From Cheilinus undulatus (taxonomy: Eukaryota > Chordata > Actinopteri > Labriformes > Labridae): 64,000 nucleotides of DNA. The stretch is from NCBI RefSeq assembly GCF_018320785.1, contig NC_054872.1, positions 40,846,551 through 40,910,550 on the forward strand, read 5' to 3'. Of the stretch, positions 50,640 through 63,040 are shown piece after piece (the stretch's first letter is position 1; the number at the start of each line of letters is the position of its first letter). A program made the translations under genes and the position numbers. Under the pieces are notes generated by a model. The model was given only the letters and a program-made list of their open reading frames with translations, made no database searches and was not told where the DNA came from.

Positions 50640-51170
50640 TATTGCATGCCACACCGTTAATGAATCCCGTCTACGGAAGCCGCCCAGGTCCAAACGTTGG
50701 AAAGCGTTCCTATGAAAGCTCCTGTGTTTACTTCACTTGTAATGATGATGTGAGACCGAAAAGGTTAGCTAGCTAGCCTAGCTAAAGTAATGGAGACCCG
50801 GTAAGAGATGCAAGGAAGGACATGTGTGATGGGGGGTCATTGTGATATTCCTGTCTTTGATTTTAATCTTATTATGGCGATTTATTATCACAATTTTGTA
50901 GCAAAAGAACCGTTAAATTCACACTGACGACGTGAGCCTGGTAGGTTGCTAGGCTAGGCTGCAGCGAGGCTAGCCTCTGAGGGTTCGTGTTTCGGTGCCA
51001 TTTGATATGGCACATTGCAACCACTACGATATTTCCGACGACGGGATGAATATCTGTATTTAACCCGACTAAATATATAATTTCGGTGAAAACACCGGAG
51101 GCTGGCAGGCTAAATAGCTACTACCACAATCTAAGTTAACGGTGCTGCTAGTGAAACTGTCAGGCCCGGA
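50640..51170 (+). promoter_or_regulatory. sh3bp5l promoter and 5' leader
   Basis: CpG content rises here (CCCGTCTACGGAAGCCGCCC, ACGACGTGAGCC, TTTCCGACGACGGG, AACACCGG). GACCCG/GTAAGA at 50800-50801 is a good donor, so a non-coding first exon ending at 50800 is possible, but no clear acceptor was chosen before the coding exon. GCTAGCTAGCCTAGCTAAAG-like words occur twice (about 50767-50786 and 50945-50970). Confidence 0.45.
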
Positions 51171-54100
51171 ATGGAGCCCGGCAATTTGCGAGAGAGCCCC
51201 GCCGGGTCCGGTGAGTCAGACACGGGGGATTGGAGGGAGGTTATTCCCGGTGGAGAGGATGAGGTCAAAGCTACTGAAACTAGTGGAAACCCACTAGAGA
51301 CGGGGCACAGGGACACCTGCGAGGACAGCGACATTGAGAAACAAAAATGCGTGGGAGGTCAATTGCATAGTCCCTTCGAGGAGGAGCTGGACCCAAGAAT
51401 TCAGGTATGAGACCCTGATGACTGATTTATTTGTCATCTTTTCACCTTTATCATGCTAGGGTCTTGAATTGATTAGTCAGGCTAGTATTATTGTTAACGG
51501 TACAGGTGTAGGAAATATTGGATTACTCTGGGAAACGCCTTTCAGATAGGTAGCCGTTTGTCGTATAAATCACCAGGATGATTCATTGTGTTGTGCTTTG
51601 TGTTCTCTATCAATGCTAATCCGGTTCATAGAGACAAGTCTACCATTGGGCTGGGCAATATGGCTCAAAAGCACATCTCGATAAACATCTCAGTATTTTA
51701 TATCTGTAAAGACATGATAGATGGTCATAACGATACCAGAAATATAAACTCTAGTTTCAAGTCCAGAAAAATATATTTTGATACGTGTTTGATACCATGG
51801 CAACAATAAAGAACTGAAGTAGGTGTTACTGGTCTGCCAGGGTTACAGTGGCCTCAAAGTCAGTAATCATAGACAACAAATATTGGGCAATTATTCTTTT
51901 TTATATAGGTATATGTTGTCAAAGTTAGTTTAGTTTACTCCTCAGTACGTTTTAAAATCACTTTCTGAATCACTTGTTCTTAACTGGAGGGTCACGAAGC
52001 TCTTTCCAGTGGGTTGTGATAATGCACCAGACAAAAGGAAATGTGGAAAAGTCTATGTATGTAAGCCCTAAGTGGACACAAAGTAAATTCATACATCTAC
52101 TCTTGGGTTTTCATATGATGATGAGCAAAGTTGCATATTGGTCTCAAGATCTCAACTAAATATTTTTCACTTTTCATAACAAAGCTGTTTTTCCCAAGAT
52201 AACAATTGAATTCCCTGAGAAATTACCATATATCCTTGCTCTTCTATCCTTGCTGAAAATGGAAAAAATTAACATGTTTGCATGCACTTCTTTCTTTAAT
52301 GATGTGCATTTTAAGCATGTGTATTTTGTCCTGTCTCTTTGTTTCATTATTTTTGTTATATTTGGCGTTCAAATTGCAAAATTTTTCATTAAACAAATTT
52401 GAGTGGTTGAAAACTTTCAAAAAGTTGTTGGCGGTTTCTCTTAAGTGGATGATAGAGGGTCATAATGCCTGATCAATTGAGGACCGCTGGTCTAAACTGC
52501 AAAAAAGTACAAGGATTGGCAAGGACCAAGGGCCAGTTCTAACCACTTTTTCAAGTGTTGCCAACAAATTTGTGCAATTTCAGTGTGCTGGAGTTTTCCT
52601 GCAATATTAAATGGCTACAATTAATAAATTGTCCAGTATTGCTTGTGATGGACTTCTATTTTTGTTGCTTAGGTAACATTATTTAATTAGTACTAAAATG
52701 AACTCACTTAAATAAAACAGTATTTCCTCATTTAGACTGAACATTTCAAACAGATTATGATGGTGTCTATAAGCATGCAACTATTAGTGGTTTTCACTGT
52801 AAACAATTTTTTAAAAACCATATAGTTCAGCATAGTGTCCACCAATTGAGGCAGAAGAAATATACAAGATAATTTTAATGCTGCATCAACTATCGAGATA
52901 TTAATGGCACTGTCTACCACCTATCTCATTTGAAATTACCTCAATATTTGAAAAACTATGAATATATTGCTCAGCCCAATTATTTCGATGATAGGTGAAA
53001 CACTGGGTTGCTTTGGGAAACGCCTTACACAGAGACAGCTGCGTGTCATTATAAATCAGTTGGGTAATTCATTATACTGTTCTTAGTTTCTTTATCAATA
53101 CAAATCCAGTTTGAAGGACTAGGCCTATCTTATCTCATATTTTATATCTGTTGCACCATAGCAGCATACCTGTGAAGTACATTGTGTCCCAGCTCCAGTT
53201 TTTTCTCTAACTCATGTTGTCTTCGCTTTTAAAAAGAATGCAGTGCACTACATTTCAAATTTATGGATGCATAAAGAGAAAACTTGAAGCACTTTCATCA
53301 AGATTTAATGTGTTTTTAGTCATCTGGTTGTTCTTCATTGCCTTAAGCTGCACATCATTTGTCTTCTTTTTGACACAGGAAGAGTTGGAGCATCTTAATG
53401 AAGCCAGTGCAGAAATCAACAACCTAGAGCTGCAGTTGGATGTAAGTAAAAAGAAAACACTTTGGGGCATGTTATAGGTTTCACTCTGAAAAATATGGAA
53501 TAAAGACAAAAAAGTAATTTGATTCAGATGAAATTAAGCTAATGAGAAATGTGGAAAAATGTTTACCTCCACCCTGGGAAATGTGTGAGTCTGTCTCTGT
53601 TGATAAATATTTTATAAGTCTAGCCAGAGGGTCTAATCAGTATTGTAATTTTGTTGTATTTATCTCTTAGCAAAAGATACAGAATGTCTGAAATCTTACA
53701 ATGGGAGAAGTGTTTATGCAGATAAATTGATGCTCACATGCAGCCACATCCCTGCGAAATGTAATGGCACGCTCATTTTATTACAGGTAAATCTAATCTT
53801 CTCATTTTCATGCATTAACCATCCAGGATGCCAGATCAGGGTACCGGAAGATTCTCACTGAGTCTGCCAGGAAGCTTAATGCTCAGAGCTCTCAGCTTGG
53901 CGGCTGCATAGAGAAAGCAAGACCCTATTATGAAGCTCGGCGTCTTGCAAAAGAGGTATTCACACAGTGTATTTTAAAATGGTATGCCTGTAGGTTTAGA
54001 ATATTGTGTTGTAATGGACAGGGTTGCTGCAGGTGATTGAAATTCTTGGAAATGCGTAAACTTTAATGTGTTTCAAATTATCATTGTATGCCTCTCATCA

Positions 54101-57100
54101 TAAAATAAGTATCTGACTGAACAGTTAGCACTTTTGATAAGAAAATAAAAAAAATGTTACATAAATAAAAATAACCTGATGATCAAATAATTGAAGGAGA
54201 AAAATAAGTGTCAAATTTCGAGCAGGTTTAGTGTTTAGTGTTTCTGTTCAATAAGTGCATGTGTTGCAGAGGTTGTAAAATTGAGAAATAATTGTGTTTT
54301 ACAATTGTGATCTTAATACCAAACACAACAATTGCGATTGTAATTTTGGCATAATTGAGCAGTCCTAGTATGAATGTATTTGTATAGAAATATATATAAC
54401 CACAACTGTAAGGTGCTGGAAAAGCTTAAAAATGCCCTTTAAACTGCTTGAAAAGTGCTTGAACTTGACCCTGGACGAGGTTCAGGAATCCTGAACAGGA
54501 AGAATGGGGCATTTTTCGATATCAGTTTACTATATCAAGCTAATTTTTAAAATTTATTCAACTAGACTCATTCAGGGATGACTAAATCACAAATTACATT
54601 TGGTAACATTATTGCAGAGTGCAGGCTTATGAAAAATGAACTTGAGATGGATTTCTGCCAAAGAGTTTAGATTTAGATCCCAAATCTATTTGTTCATTGT
54701 GCTGATTAACAGGGATCAGTAGACAGACGAGCAGTTCTACTATAATCTCATTTTAATGTAATTATTTACATAAGCAAGTTTAAACCTTTACAATTGTGTT
54801 GGAAAAACAAAAATGCATGAATCATGCTTTCTATCGCTAATCTTTGAACCAGTGGCCAATCAGCACAAGCCTTGGTGTTGCCTCAGATTCTTTTACTGAG
54901 CTGGTCTTTACAAACAATGAGGCAAGACTAAAGCCAAGGTCGGACATTCAAAATCCGTGATATAGCTCCTCTTGGATAAATCTGCTAAAACACAACTTAT
55001 CTCTAGTTGTCCCTTTTAGCTGTAGAAAGCAGGTGTCCCAGGTTTTGTAGGGTGTATAGAACACACAAGTGTTAAATGGCACCAGATTCAGGCAAAACGA
55101 ATACAGTAAGTTATTTGACTTAAGGTTTTGATGAAAATGTAAACTCTTTGTACAGACTGAAACTGGACGATTTTATGTTGACTAAACTAGACTAAAACTA
55201 TAAATAGTAGAAATGATTAAAGCATGAGTAAAACTAATTAACATTTCATCCTTAAGAGTATTAATAATTATATTATAATTATGATTTAAACTAACTGTGC
55301 ATTGTGAATGTTACACTAGCTACATGCTAATGCTAACAGCAGTTACTTGCAGGGTTGCTGAAGTGAGCCAGCTTCTCTTTTTTCAGTCAGTGGTTGTCCC
55401 TCAAGGACACATCATAAAGCCAGGGATGTCAGTGCAAGAGCTTGACAAACTTTTCCTCAAACTCAAAGTCACATCTCACAGCTTTAACTTCATCACTCTT
55501 ATTTTGCGTTGCCATTTGGTTTGTTTACATTTCTGAGTATGTCACATGAAGAGCAAGCACTGTGTGCCACTGACGTCAAGGAACAAATAATAGAAGGCAG
55601 GGCAAAAATCAAACATGCTAGTCTTCTTTGAGAAAGGCGGAGAGGTGTCTCAGACGTGTTCTTGATTGTTGTTCTCTGTGACACTCTACATAGGATGAAA
55701 TGACCCTGCAACTGTCAGATCGGACTTTAATCAGGCTGAAATTCTGTAGTCTGGCCTTGACTTAGGCTGATCAAATCTTCATTGAGTTGCAGGGATTTTA
55801 GTTTGCAAGGAACAAAAGTAGGGATTAGAATTCTGATCGCAGCCCTCCATCTGTATCCATATGAGACTATTTCTGATGACTAACTGGAAGTGACTCAAAG
55901 TTTATTTTTCTATAGCAGCACAAATGGTTTTGGATTTGCATGATGAAGCATTTTAAACCACTATTTTAAATGTAATAATCAAAGGAATTTCAGTATGTTG
56001 TTTTTTCTTTATTTCTTTACACCCATTTGCACATTTATATATGTAATCACTTAAACATTTAAAACAAAAAAATGTTTAGCCAAGCAGTTCAACAGAACTT
56101 GGTTTTTGTTGCTGTCACACTTTAGTCCTGTTAATGTTTTTGTCTGCACTCTTAGGCTCAGCAGGAGACCCAGAAGGCAGCGCTGAGCTATGAGAGAGCA
56201 GTTTCTATGCACACAGCTGCTAGGGAGATGGTCTATGTAGCGGAGCAGGGCCTGATGGCTGATGGCAAGAACACCCTCGACCCAACGTGGCAGGAGATGC
56301 TCAACCATGCTACAGCAAAGGTAACAGAAAAAAAGGAACTATACATGCTGTAACACTGGCTTTAGCATGTACAAACTCTTGTTTTCAAGATAGATGAAAC
56401 TGCAGAGATTAAAAATATTGTGTTAAAATGCAGTAGGTGCACACAGAAGAATAAAACAAGAAGCACAAAACAAGAAGCACAATCAGGGTATATGGATGAC
56501 CTTCTCTTTATTGTTAAAGAAACAAGGAAGGAAAAGGAAAAACAGCCAAGGAGTGATCCATGCATTTTGCATTGTGTTCTTATAACCATGTTCCGTTCAT
56601 AATCGTGTGAATTAGATTGGAGCAGATTAAAGTTTTTTTTTTAATTAATCAGAGCTCAGCAAATTGATTTAATCAGAAGTTAGACAACAGAGCATCAGTA
56701 GCCACATTAGCAAAAATGTCAGCAGTATGGAAATACTTTAAGCTTGCGAGTGAAAACAGTCCAATGGCCACTTGCAGCATCTGTAATATGACCATTCTGT
56801 GAGGCAGAAGCAGCAGGGCTGGGTGTAATACCACCAATTTGATCTGACAACTCTGAACTAAGCAGGCACTGGAATACAGTGACTTCATTGAAGCACAAGA
56901 GGAGAAGGCTGCTTCACTGAAGCAACAAACTCTGGACTTTAAGAAGAAAGATAAATATCCTGGAGAGAGTGTTAAGGCAAACATGGTCACAGAAAAGATG
57001 ATGGACATGCTGGTTTTCCTGAACAAGAACCTCCACCTCATTTTAAGGTAACAGTGGGTAAAGAAGCGACGAAGGAGGAGGAAAAAGTTCAGTAGCAACT

Positions 57101-59637
57101 CCAGTTGCAAACTGTTTACACCACTTAAATGGAACTGATTTTTTTAAGATTCACTTTTATGAATTCATGTTTATTACTGCTCAGGTCGAGCTGTTTTGAC
57201 CACTTTAAGTGGATTTTTAATTCTTGTCTGATTTAATTCAAACACACTTTTTATTTTATTTTTATGGCCTATTCATCTCAAGAGGTTGTAGGCGAATTTT
57301 TGTGCTTTTGTTTTTTTTAATATATATATTTAGATTTAAATTACACATGAGATTTTTTGACCCTGTGCCACATCTGACCTCAACTCTTCCCAGATGTATG
57401 GAGATAAATTATTGCAATTAATATTTCTCAATTATTGTGAGAAATGTCTGATCAGCTGCACTAGTAAAGTGATAACCAACTCATCAGTGCTTTAGAATCA
57501 GAATTAGAGATTATATGTATAAGAAATTGACAATCATACCTTGTTTGTGCTTCTTAATACCAAATCCTAGGCTATTCAGAAAGATATTTATAGATTCTAG
57601 GGTAGCTACTATCAGGCCACTTAATAAAAAATAAGATTTTCCATTCTGTTACTTTATGGTATCATTTTTTTTCTCATGGCCTAGTTTGAAAAAGGCTCCT
57701 AGAAAGCCTGATTTACATAATACAATAAAGAAAATACTATTTCTGTTTTTTTTTGCCAAATTCTTGTTTCATTATCAGCACAAAACATATATGCAACTGT
57801 GCCGTTAATGCTACTGCTGAGAAATTGAAGATGCAGTAGGTCTTAAAATGTATGAAGAGGGTCTTTAAAAAGGCCTAAAAACATATTCAGTTTTTAAGTT
57901 GTTTTTTTTTTTTTTTAATTCAGTTTGTCATCAATAATTGTGCTGAGATACTTTTACTGCTGTATAATTTCAGTGGCTGTGTTATTGTACTATACTAATT
58001 TAAATGGAATAAGCTTGAGACATCTATTCTGTTTCCTCAAGTTATTTTTATATACAAAAACCACTGAAACTCTTATCCAGGCAAATATGATCAGATCAAA
58101 TATGATATGATCAGATCAGGACTCAGAATCGGTACATACTCAGCATTAAAAAATGATTGGGATCAGAGGCCGTAAAATGCCAGTCGGGACAACCTTACTT
58201 ATAACACTGTCACATTCGTAACATCTTTTCCTCCATTTGTTTGATATGAATAAGGCAGACTTAACTATTGCTTATTCTGATCCACCTTTTCAAAATCTGC
58301 TGTCCTCATTACCCACAATACAACATGACTCCTGCCCTTGTAATCAGAGATTTAGGTTTGTTTTTCTCACATAATGACTTGTGTAGCCCTCAGCAACATG
58401 GGCATTTTCACCTGCAAAGTAACTCGTAAAGGGACCCAAGGCCTGTGAATAGACTCTGTAGTTTGTACACTGTCACTGATACTTCAGCAGAGGTGATTCA
58501 GAGCTCTGGGGCTTGCCCTGCTTTATATTTGATTTCTCTTTTTTGTAGTGACTAAAACTTCAGCAAGGTAAAACACTCAATAAAAAGAGAGCGAAAATCC
58601 TTGAGCACACTAGCCTTGAGTTTGTGTGGGTATGTTTGTGTTTTGAAAACATGGTCGTCGTCCTTGTTTTTCCACAGGTGAATGAAGCTGAGGAGGAGAG
58701 ACTCCGCAGTGAGAGGGAACACATGCGCGTCACACACGCCTGTCAGGAGGCTGAGGCTCGCGTTCAGATGCTCCAAAAATCCCTGAAAAGAGTCATTGTG
58801 AAATCCAAACCTTACTTTGAGCTCAAGGCTCAGTTCAACCACATACTGGAGGTAATGTAATCATCCAGAGCCCAGTAATGCGAAAATGTCCTGTCAAGAG
58901 TACCATTTTTTTCTGCGTCTCACAAGAAAAACACTAGATTGGTTTATGTAGTTGTGTTGTACATATGTTGCTGAGTTGGTAAAAATGCTGTAATATATTC
59001 TGTAACTTATGGATTTACTCGAGGTCACTGGTGGGTTATGGCATAAAATCAATGTTGAAACTGATGAGGGAAGTTACTGTGTCCTCTCCAGGAGAGTAAG
59101 ACCAAGGTGCTGCAGCTGGAGCAGCATGTCGCCAAAGTAAAGACCCGCTACTCCATCGCCCTGAGAAACTTGGAACAAATCAGCGAGCAGATCCATGCTC
59201 AGAGGGGCAGGGACCAGGCGGAGGGAGGCTGTCCCACTGTGTGTGGTGGGCGAAGTCCTCCCGTTGGAGCCGAGTCCGACAGCAGAGTCAAGCAAGAGGG
59301 CGGAGCCTGCAGCGGTGGTGCTACAGGGATGGATCGAGTGGATGCAGCGGCAAACCTGGTGGAGAAATATAAAGAAAAGGAGAATGAGAAGGAAAGGGAG
59401 CGGGCGGGGTCGGATTCCCTTTCAGTGTTCAGCCTGCAGACCATTGCTTCCGACTTGGAGAAATATGACTCCATTGAGCACCTCGGGGATCTCAGTGATG
59501 TAGGGAGCGTAACTGGAGATGAGGGAGAAAAAGAGAGAGGGGCTGTGATTGATAGAAGAGACAAGCTGATGGAAACTTCTGCCAAAGAGCGCCAGCAGCA
59601 GTTCTACAAGCAGCACCATCGAAGCTTTAGTTTGTGA
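51171..59637 (+). CDS. sh3bp5l: SH3 domain-binding protein 5-like (Rab11 exchange factor family)
   Basis: Six coding exons join in frame to 436 aa (human 393): 51171-51404, 53379-53441, 53827-53955, 56156-56320, 58678-58851 and 59092-59637. The first exon encodes an acidic, poorly conserved N-terminus ending EEELDPRIQ. Residues about 79-280 form the family's long coiled coil, with EELEHLNEASAEINNLELQL, CIEKARPYYEARRLAKEAQQ, DPTWQEMLNHATAKVNEAEE, KPYFELKAQFNHILEE and RYSIALRNLEQISEQIHAQR. The tail has the conserved LSVFSLQTIASDLEKYDSIE and ends HHRSFSL (human HQRSVSL), which separates it from SH3BP5. By family it is a guanine-nucleotide exchange factor for Rab11. The tail holds a Lys/Glu-rich insert (KYKEKENEKERERAG) that lengthens it. 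All splice sites are GT-AG. Confidence 0.96.
51645..52980. mobile_element. Non-autonomous DNA transposon with ATTGGGCTGGGCAATAT ends
   Basis: The left end ATTGGGCTGGGCAATAT (51645-51661) and right end ATATTGCTCAGCCCAAT (52964-52980) form a 17-bp terminal inverted repeat with one mismatch. The interior is related to the 24377-27030 and 39731-42031 elements but has only one satellite unit. A hAT-type element is inserted at 51971-52489. No transposase and no clear target duplication were found. Confidence 0.75.
51971..52489. mobile_element. hAT-type miniature transposon nested in another element
   Basis: The left end CACTTGTTCTTAACTGG and right end CAATTGAGGACCGCTG are diverged versions of the CAGTGGTTCTCAA / TTGAGAACCACTG ends at 18856-19368. 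The interior shares GTAAGCCCTAAGTGGACAC, AACAAAGCTGTTTTTCCCAA and AGATAACAATTGAATTCC. It is 519 bp long. Flanks TTCTGAAT and GTCTAAAC are a plausible but eroded 8-bp duplication. It is visibly older than the 18.9-kb copy. Confidence 0.78.
54019..54473. mobile_element. Probable miniature transposon (CAGGGTTGCTGCAGG ... GACCCTG)
   Basis: CAGGGTTGCTGCAGGTGATT at the left and TGCTTGAACTTGACCCTG at the right fit a common fish repeat whose text is full of CTTGAAA-type words, and the outer six bases are inverted. A second element end (GGCATAATTGAGCAGTCCTAG, about 54348-54368) lies within it. No clear target duplication. It lies in sh3bp5l intron 3. Confidence 0.45.
54474..56155. other. 3' part of sh3bp5l intron 3, no gene
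   Basis: AT-rich. The stretch 55120-55200 carries ACTAAACTAGACTAAAACT words typical of a fish dispersed repeat. A 79-codon frame near 55297-55536 has no recognisable domain. Confidence 0.4.
56690..57052 (+). mobile_element. Internally deleted hAT transposon (BED finger joined to C-terminus)
   Basis: From the ATG at 56716 translation gives MSAVWKYFKLASENSPMAT then CSICNMTI, a BED-type zinc-finger start of hAT transposases. Text after a stop gives ALEYSDFIEAQEEKAASLKQ and then VTEKMMDMLVFLNKNLHLIL, where MLVFLNKN is the usual hAT C-terminal phrase. About 500-600 codons of catalytic core are missing between them, so it is a non-autonomous deletion derivative. Terminal repeats were not identified. 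It lies in sh3bp5l intron 4. Confidence 0.72.
57060..58677. other. Remainder of sh3bp5l intron 4, no gene
   Basis: AT-rich, with a T run near 57901-57917 and overlapping direct repeats of TGATCAGATCA near 58088-58120. No domain-bearing frame is visible. Confidence 0.4.
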
Positions 59638-61240
59638 AGATTTCTTAGATTTAACAGCAAGGAATGCTAACAAAGTCAAATGAACCAATAAAAACACACA
59701 AAAAATAGGGTTAGAAATACCTGCCTTAAAGGTACAGACCCAAATATAAGAGAATAAATTAGCTGCAAATATAAAACTAGTCATGCTGCAGGTGTAGGTG
59801 TAAGATACTTAGTGTAAATAAGCTCATGTGCGTTGACTGACATTATTCTAAAGCTGATCAGTAGTTAATATTGCAGCCTAGTTAGAACACTACTTCTAGC
59901 ATCTAAAGAGCTTCAAGCCCTCCAGGACATGTAAAATGTATATTTACTCCGCTGTGAGGGCTTCTGGGTAAAATTTGTTCCCAGAGCATGAAAAAAAAGC
60001 AATGAAAGATCAAAAGCCCAGCTCGAAAAGAAGTATGTTAAAAAAGGCATCCTTTCCTTTTTCCCAGGCTAATCGTCGATCTAATTTGGTGAGACTGGCG
60101 AAAACTAATCCCTCCATTGTTTCCCCATCTAGTCGTGTCGAGTCTTATCAGCGACTGCTTTAAGGTAGCGAGGGTGTGCACAGAGTGTGTGCTTGCACAC
60201 TGAAATCCACTCCCAACATATCCTTCCTCCCTCCCTCACTCAGTTTGAAGGAACGAATGACAAAAACGTCTCTCTGTTGATGTAGAGTGAAAAGCATGTT
60301 TGAATTCACATTTCATGTATTTATTTCTAGTGACATGCTGCAAGAGGTGCTTTGTTATTTTTGGCACGAGAGAACGCGTTTTTTGAGAATTCCTGAAATT
60401 ATGAAAAGTCTGAAAATGATGACTTTGTTTCACTCCAACAGCATGCACTCCAGTTGGCTGTTTAAACAGGTGTTATTGACGTGTATTCAGGGTTATATGC
60501 TGGCAGAAACACTTGACACTATTTCAGCTGAAATATCTAAGCTTTCCACATTTTCCTTTTATGATGCTGTACTTTTAAGTGTAAACGCCTCTCCTAAAGG
60601 TGTATCGTTTGGATATTGTTTACATTTATACAAATATGTTTTTCTCAGTATTTCCTCCTTTGTTTGCCTTTAAAATCTTGCCCTTGTTATTTGAAGTGTG
60701 CCTTTACACTGAACGAGCAACACATTTAGCATGAGTAGTCCTTAGTGCAAACTCATCTGTAGTTCTTTTTGAACCATTTAAAGAACAACTGTGTGCCCTT
60801 TTTATAATAATTTTAAATTATTTTTAACAATCTGATCGCCAAGGCACCATTTCCAAGTGTGACTTGAATTTCTTTCCTTTTTATTCTTGTTATTGATTCT
60901 ATGATATTGTACTTTGATTGTCAAAGTGTGAGATGCAAAAGTCAAGAAATGACTTGTAAATGTATGTAATTATTACAAAGCTGGAAAATATTGACATGTA
61001 CAGTTACATGTGTTTTGCTGATTTGAATATTTGACTTGTTTGTTGTACAGATGTTCTGTAAACCCACAGGTTATTGTTGTGTATTTAAATCATTATTATT
61101 GTTGCAGTTTCTCTGAAACACCTCCACTTCACTCCTGTCTTAAAAAGCTCCAACATTGTAAATGCATATGTGAATTTCTTGCTCACTGTTTTCAACTTAT
61201 GCATTGTCATAGCTATAATCAATAAATCATACAGATCGTG
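59638..61240 (+). other. sh3bp5l 3' UTR
   Basis: About 1.6 kb between the stop codon and the AATAAA at 61221 contains no gene. A 128-codon frame at 60287-60673 lies wholly in it and has no domain. AATAAA also occurs at 59687-59692, allowing a short UTR form. Confidence 0.55.
61221..61226 (+). terminator. sh3bp5l distal polyadenylation signal
   Basis: AATAAA followed within 30 bases by a GT/T-rich stretch (GTGCATGTTGGGCTCTTTTG). Confidence 0.6.
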
Positions 61241-61599
61241 CATGTTGGGCTCTTTTGATTGCAAGTTTTTTGATAGTCGAAGAGCTGCATGTCAAGAGGA
61301 AAGACATGCTTGTTTCTTAGATACGTGACGAGAGATGAAAAGCGACAGAGAGAGAGAGGTTATGTCTTCCCCAGCCGTCCTTTAATTATTCAGCAGATGT
61401 ATAAATATGAAGGAGGATGCTGATCTCAGAATAGATGGCAGAAGAAGAGCAGAGCTGGTGGGAGAGACTCAAAAGAAGCAGATGAAGGAGCCAACATGTT
61501 CTGATTTAATAGATGACCAGTGTTGTAGAAATAACAGCCTGCTGCTTCATTGACTTAACTCCACAGGGCTTAGGAAATAAGGCTTAAAGTAGTCACTGT

Positions 61600-62210
61600 T
61601 AATACCACAGCGCCATATCTGCACCTCCATCCGTGTCTAGTCTTCCCTCCGTGATATAATCATTCACAGCGGGATAAAACCGCGAGCTTATCAGAAACAC
61701 AAATCCTCCTCGTGAGCTTCATTATGATATTTTGCTTCTGTGGGCCTGGACCTTAGCGTGTACCATCTTGAAGAGGAGGGGTAAGAAAGGTAGAAAAAAA
61801 AGCAGATAATGCGTGAGAGAGGGACTGTTACGCACGGTGCGTCTCCATCATGACGTCGTGAATTAGCTCAAGATCGTAGAGGGGGAGAGGAAAAAAGGAG
61901 GGGAGTGTGGTGAATCGGTGTTTCGTCGTGTATGGGGATGCGTTTGTATATAGTGCATGTATGTTTTTTGTAAGGATTTTTTGCCATTTCTTACCTTTGC
62001 CATGCGTAACTGCAATACATGGAGGAAACCCGAATAATTTTGTTTTTCTATCAGCCTGTTTACGAACGGAGCAGCTTGCACAGTTATAGCCATATAATTA
62101 CAGCCATAAAAATCGTTGCAAAGATGCATATTTTTACCAAATAATCCGACGCTGGGCTTTCCCATCCGGAGGACGCACTGTTATCTTCACTGAGCTCATC
62201 GAAACTAATA
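61600..62210 (+). promoter_or_regulatory. Candidate promoter and non-coding first exon of a gene beyond the window
   Basis: CpGs cluster here (CACAGCGGGATAAAACCGCG, GTTACGCACGGTGCGTCTCC, CCATCCGGAGGACGCAC), unlike the surrounding DNA. TGACGTCG at 61851-61858 contains a CRE-type TGACGTC core. A near-ideal donor GTAAGT starts at 62211, after GAAACTAATA. I see no clear coding start before it, so the exon is probably untranslated. Confidence 0.45.
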
Positions 62211-63040
62211 GTAAGTACACATGCTACAGCTTTGCTTCAGGGGGCTACATGCTACTATCACTGTATGGCGCTATTTTAGACTATACATATCCAGATAAAG
62301 CTCAATATCCCACACAGGTAATCTAAGCAGATGCTAAAATCGCTGCTCATTGTGTGTGCAAAAGCGATATATTTTCTATAAGCACAGGCCAGATTTGTTA
62401 CGAGTTCCTTCTTGCAAGAAACAACCACCCTCCTGTCTGCTTTTCTCTTTTGAAAAAGAGGTTAACATAGCATGTATTTCACACCTTTTCTTAAAGCAGC
62501 ATGCAGCCAGTTTAAGCAGATGTCATGTTATTTTGGGCGCTCGTTCAGAGATCCATTCATATGTTGGACTATAAGGGCTCGTTAACATGGTCGGCCTTCC
62601 TCTACAGGCCATCACGGATTCCCTTGTCAACAGCCGACAAGTAACTACCGGCAGCATACGGTTGGTGGCACCCTTACTGTGACCCTCACGTCTCAATAGT
62701 TCATGCTCAACCATGCACAAAATACAGCATCTGAGTCTGTGTGCGCCCCCCTCCTCCTGTGGACCTGCTCCCTGCTTAAAAATAGCCACTACATGCATCT
62801 CAATGTGGAGTGTGAGCTGTGTTATGCTGCTGTAATGGACCCTGTGGTTTGCAGCTTCCGGCATTACAAACACACAAGGAAGTAGGCAGTGTCCGTGCTG
62901 GAGTGGCATCAGAGCTGTGAGTGAAACTGGATGGGCTGTAGGTGTTTTAGTAGGAAGGTGCTGGTGCAGTGTTGAGGAGTCTTGAAGGCGCTGTCCGCGG
63001 TGCTGAAATCCTCAAATGCGTTTAAAGCTTCAGGCTTGGA
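62211..63040. other. No gene recognised
   Basis: Probable intron of the gene starting near 62.2 kb. A 128-codon antisense frame (62523-62909) has no domain. The stretch 62580-62960 is GC-richer than its surroundings but is otherwise unexplained. Confidence 0.35.

Larger units (their letters stand above)
51501..53131 (+). repeat. Diverged direct repeat (about 140 bp) bracketing nested transposons
   Basis: The sequence at 51501-51645 (TCTGGGAAACGCCTTTCAGA, GTATAAATCACCAGGATGAT, TCTCTATCAATGCTAATCC) aligns over its length with 52989-53131 (TTTGGGAAACGCCTTACACA, TTATAAATCAGTTGGGTAAT, TCTTTATCAATACAAATCC). A further match (CAGTATTTTATATCTG / CATATTTTATATCTG) continues beyond the transposon boundary. 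The two copies are about 1.49 kb apart in sh3bp5l intron 1. Confidence 0.72.

Noticed and set aside
50790-50800. Alternative SH3BP5L start at ATGGAGACCCG before a donor
   Set aside because: Splicing from this donor directly to exon 2 would break the reading frame, so it is at most leader.
60287-60673. 128-codon plus-strand frame
   Set aside because: It lies entirely in the sh3bp5l 3' UTR and has no recognisable domain.
62523-62909. 128-codon minus-strand frame
   Set aside because: No domain, no splice or polyadenylation support; possibly repeat or intron.
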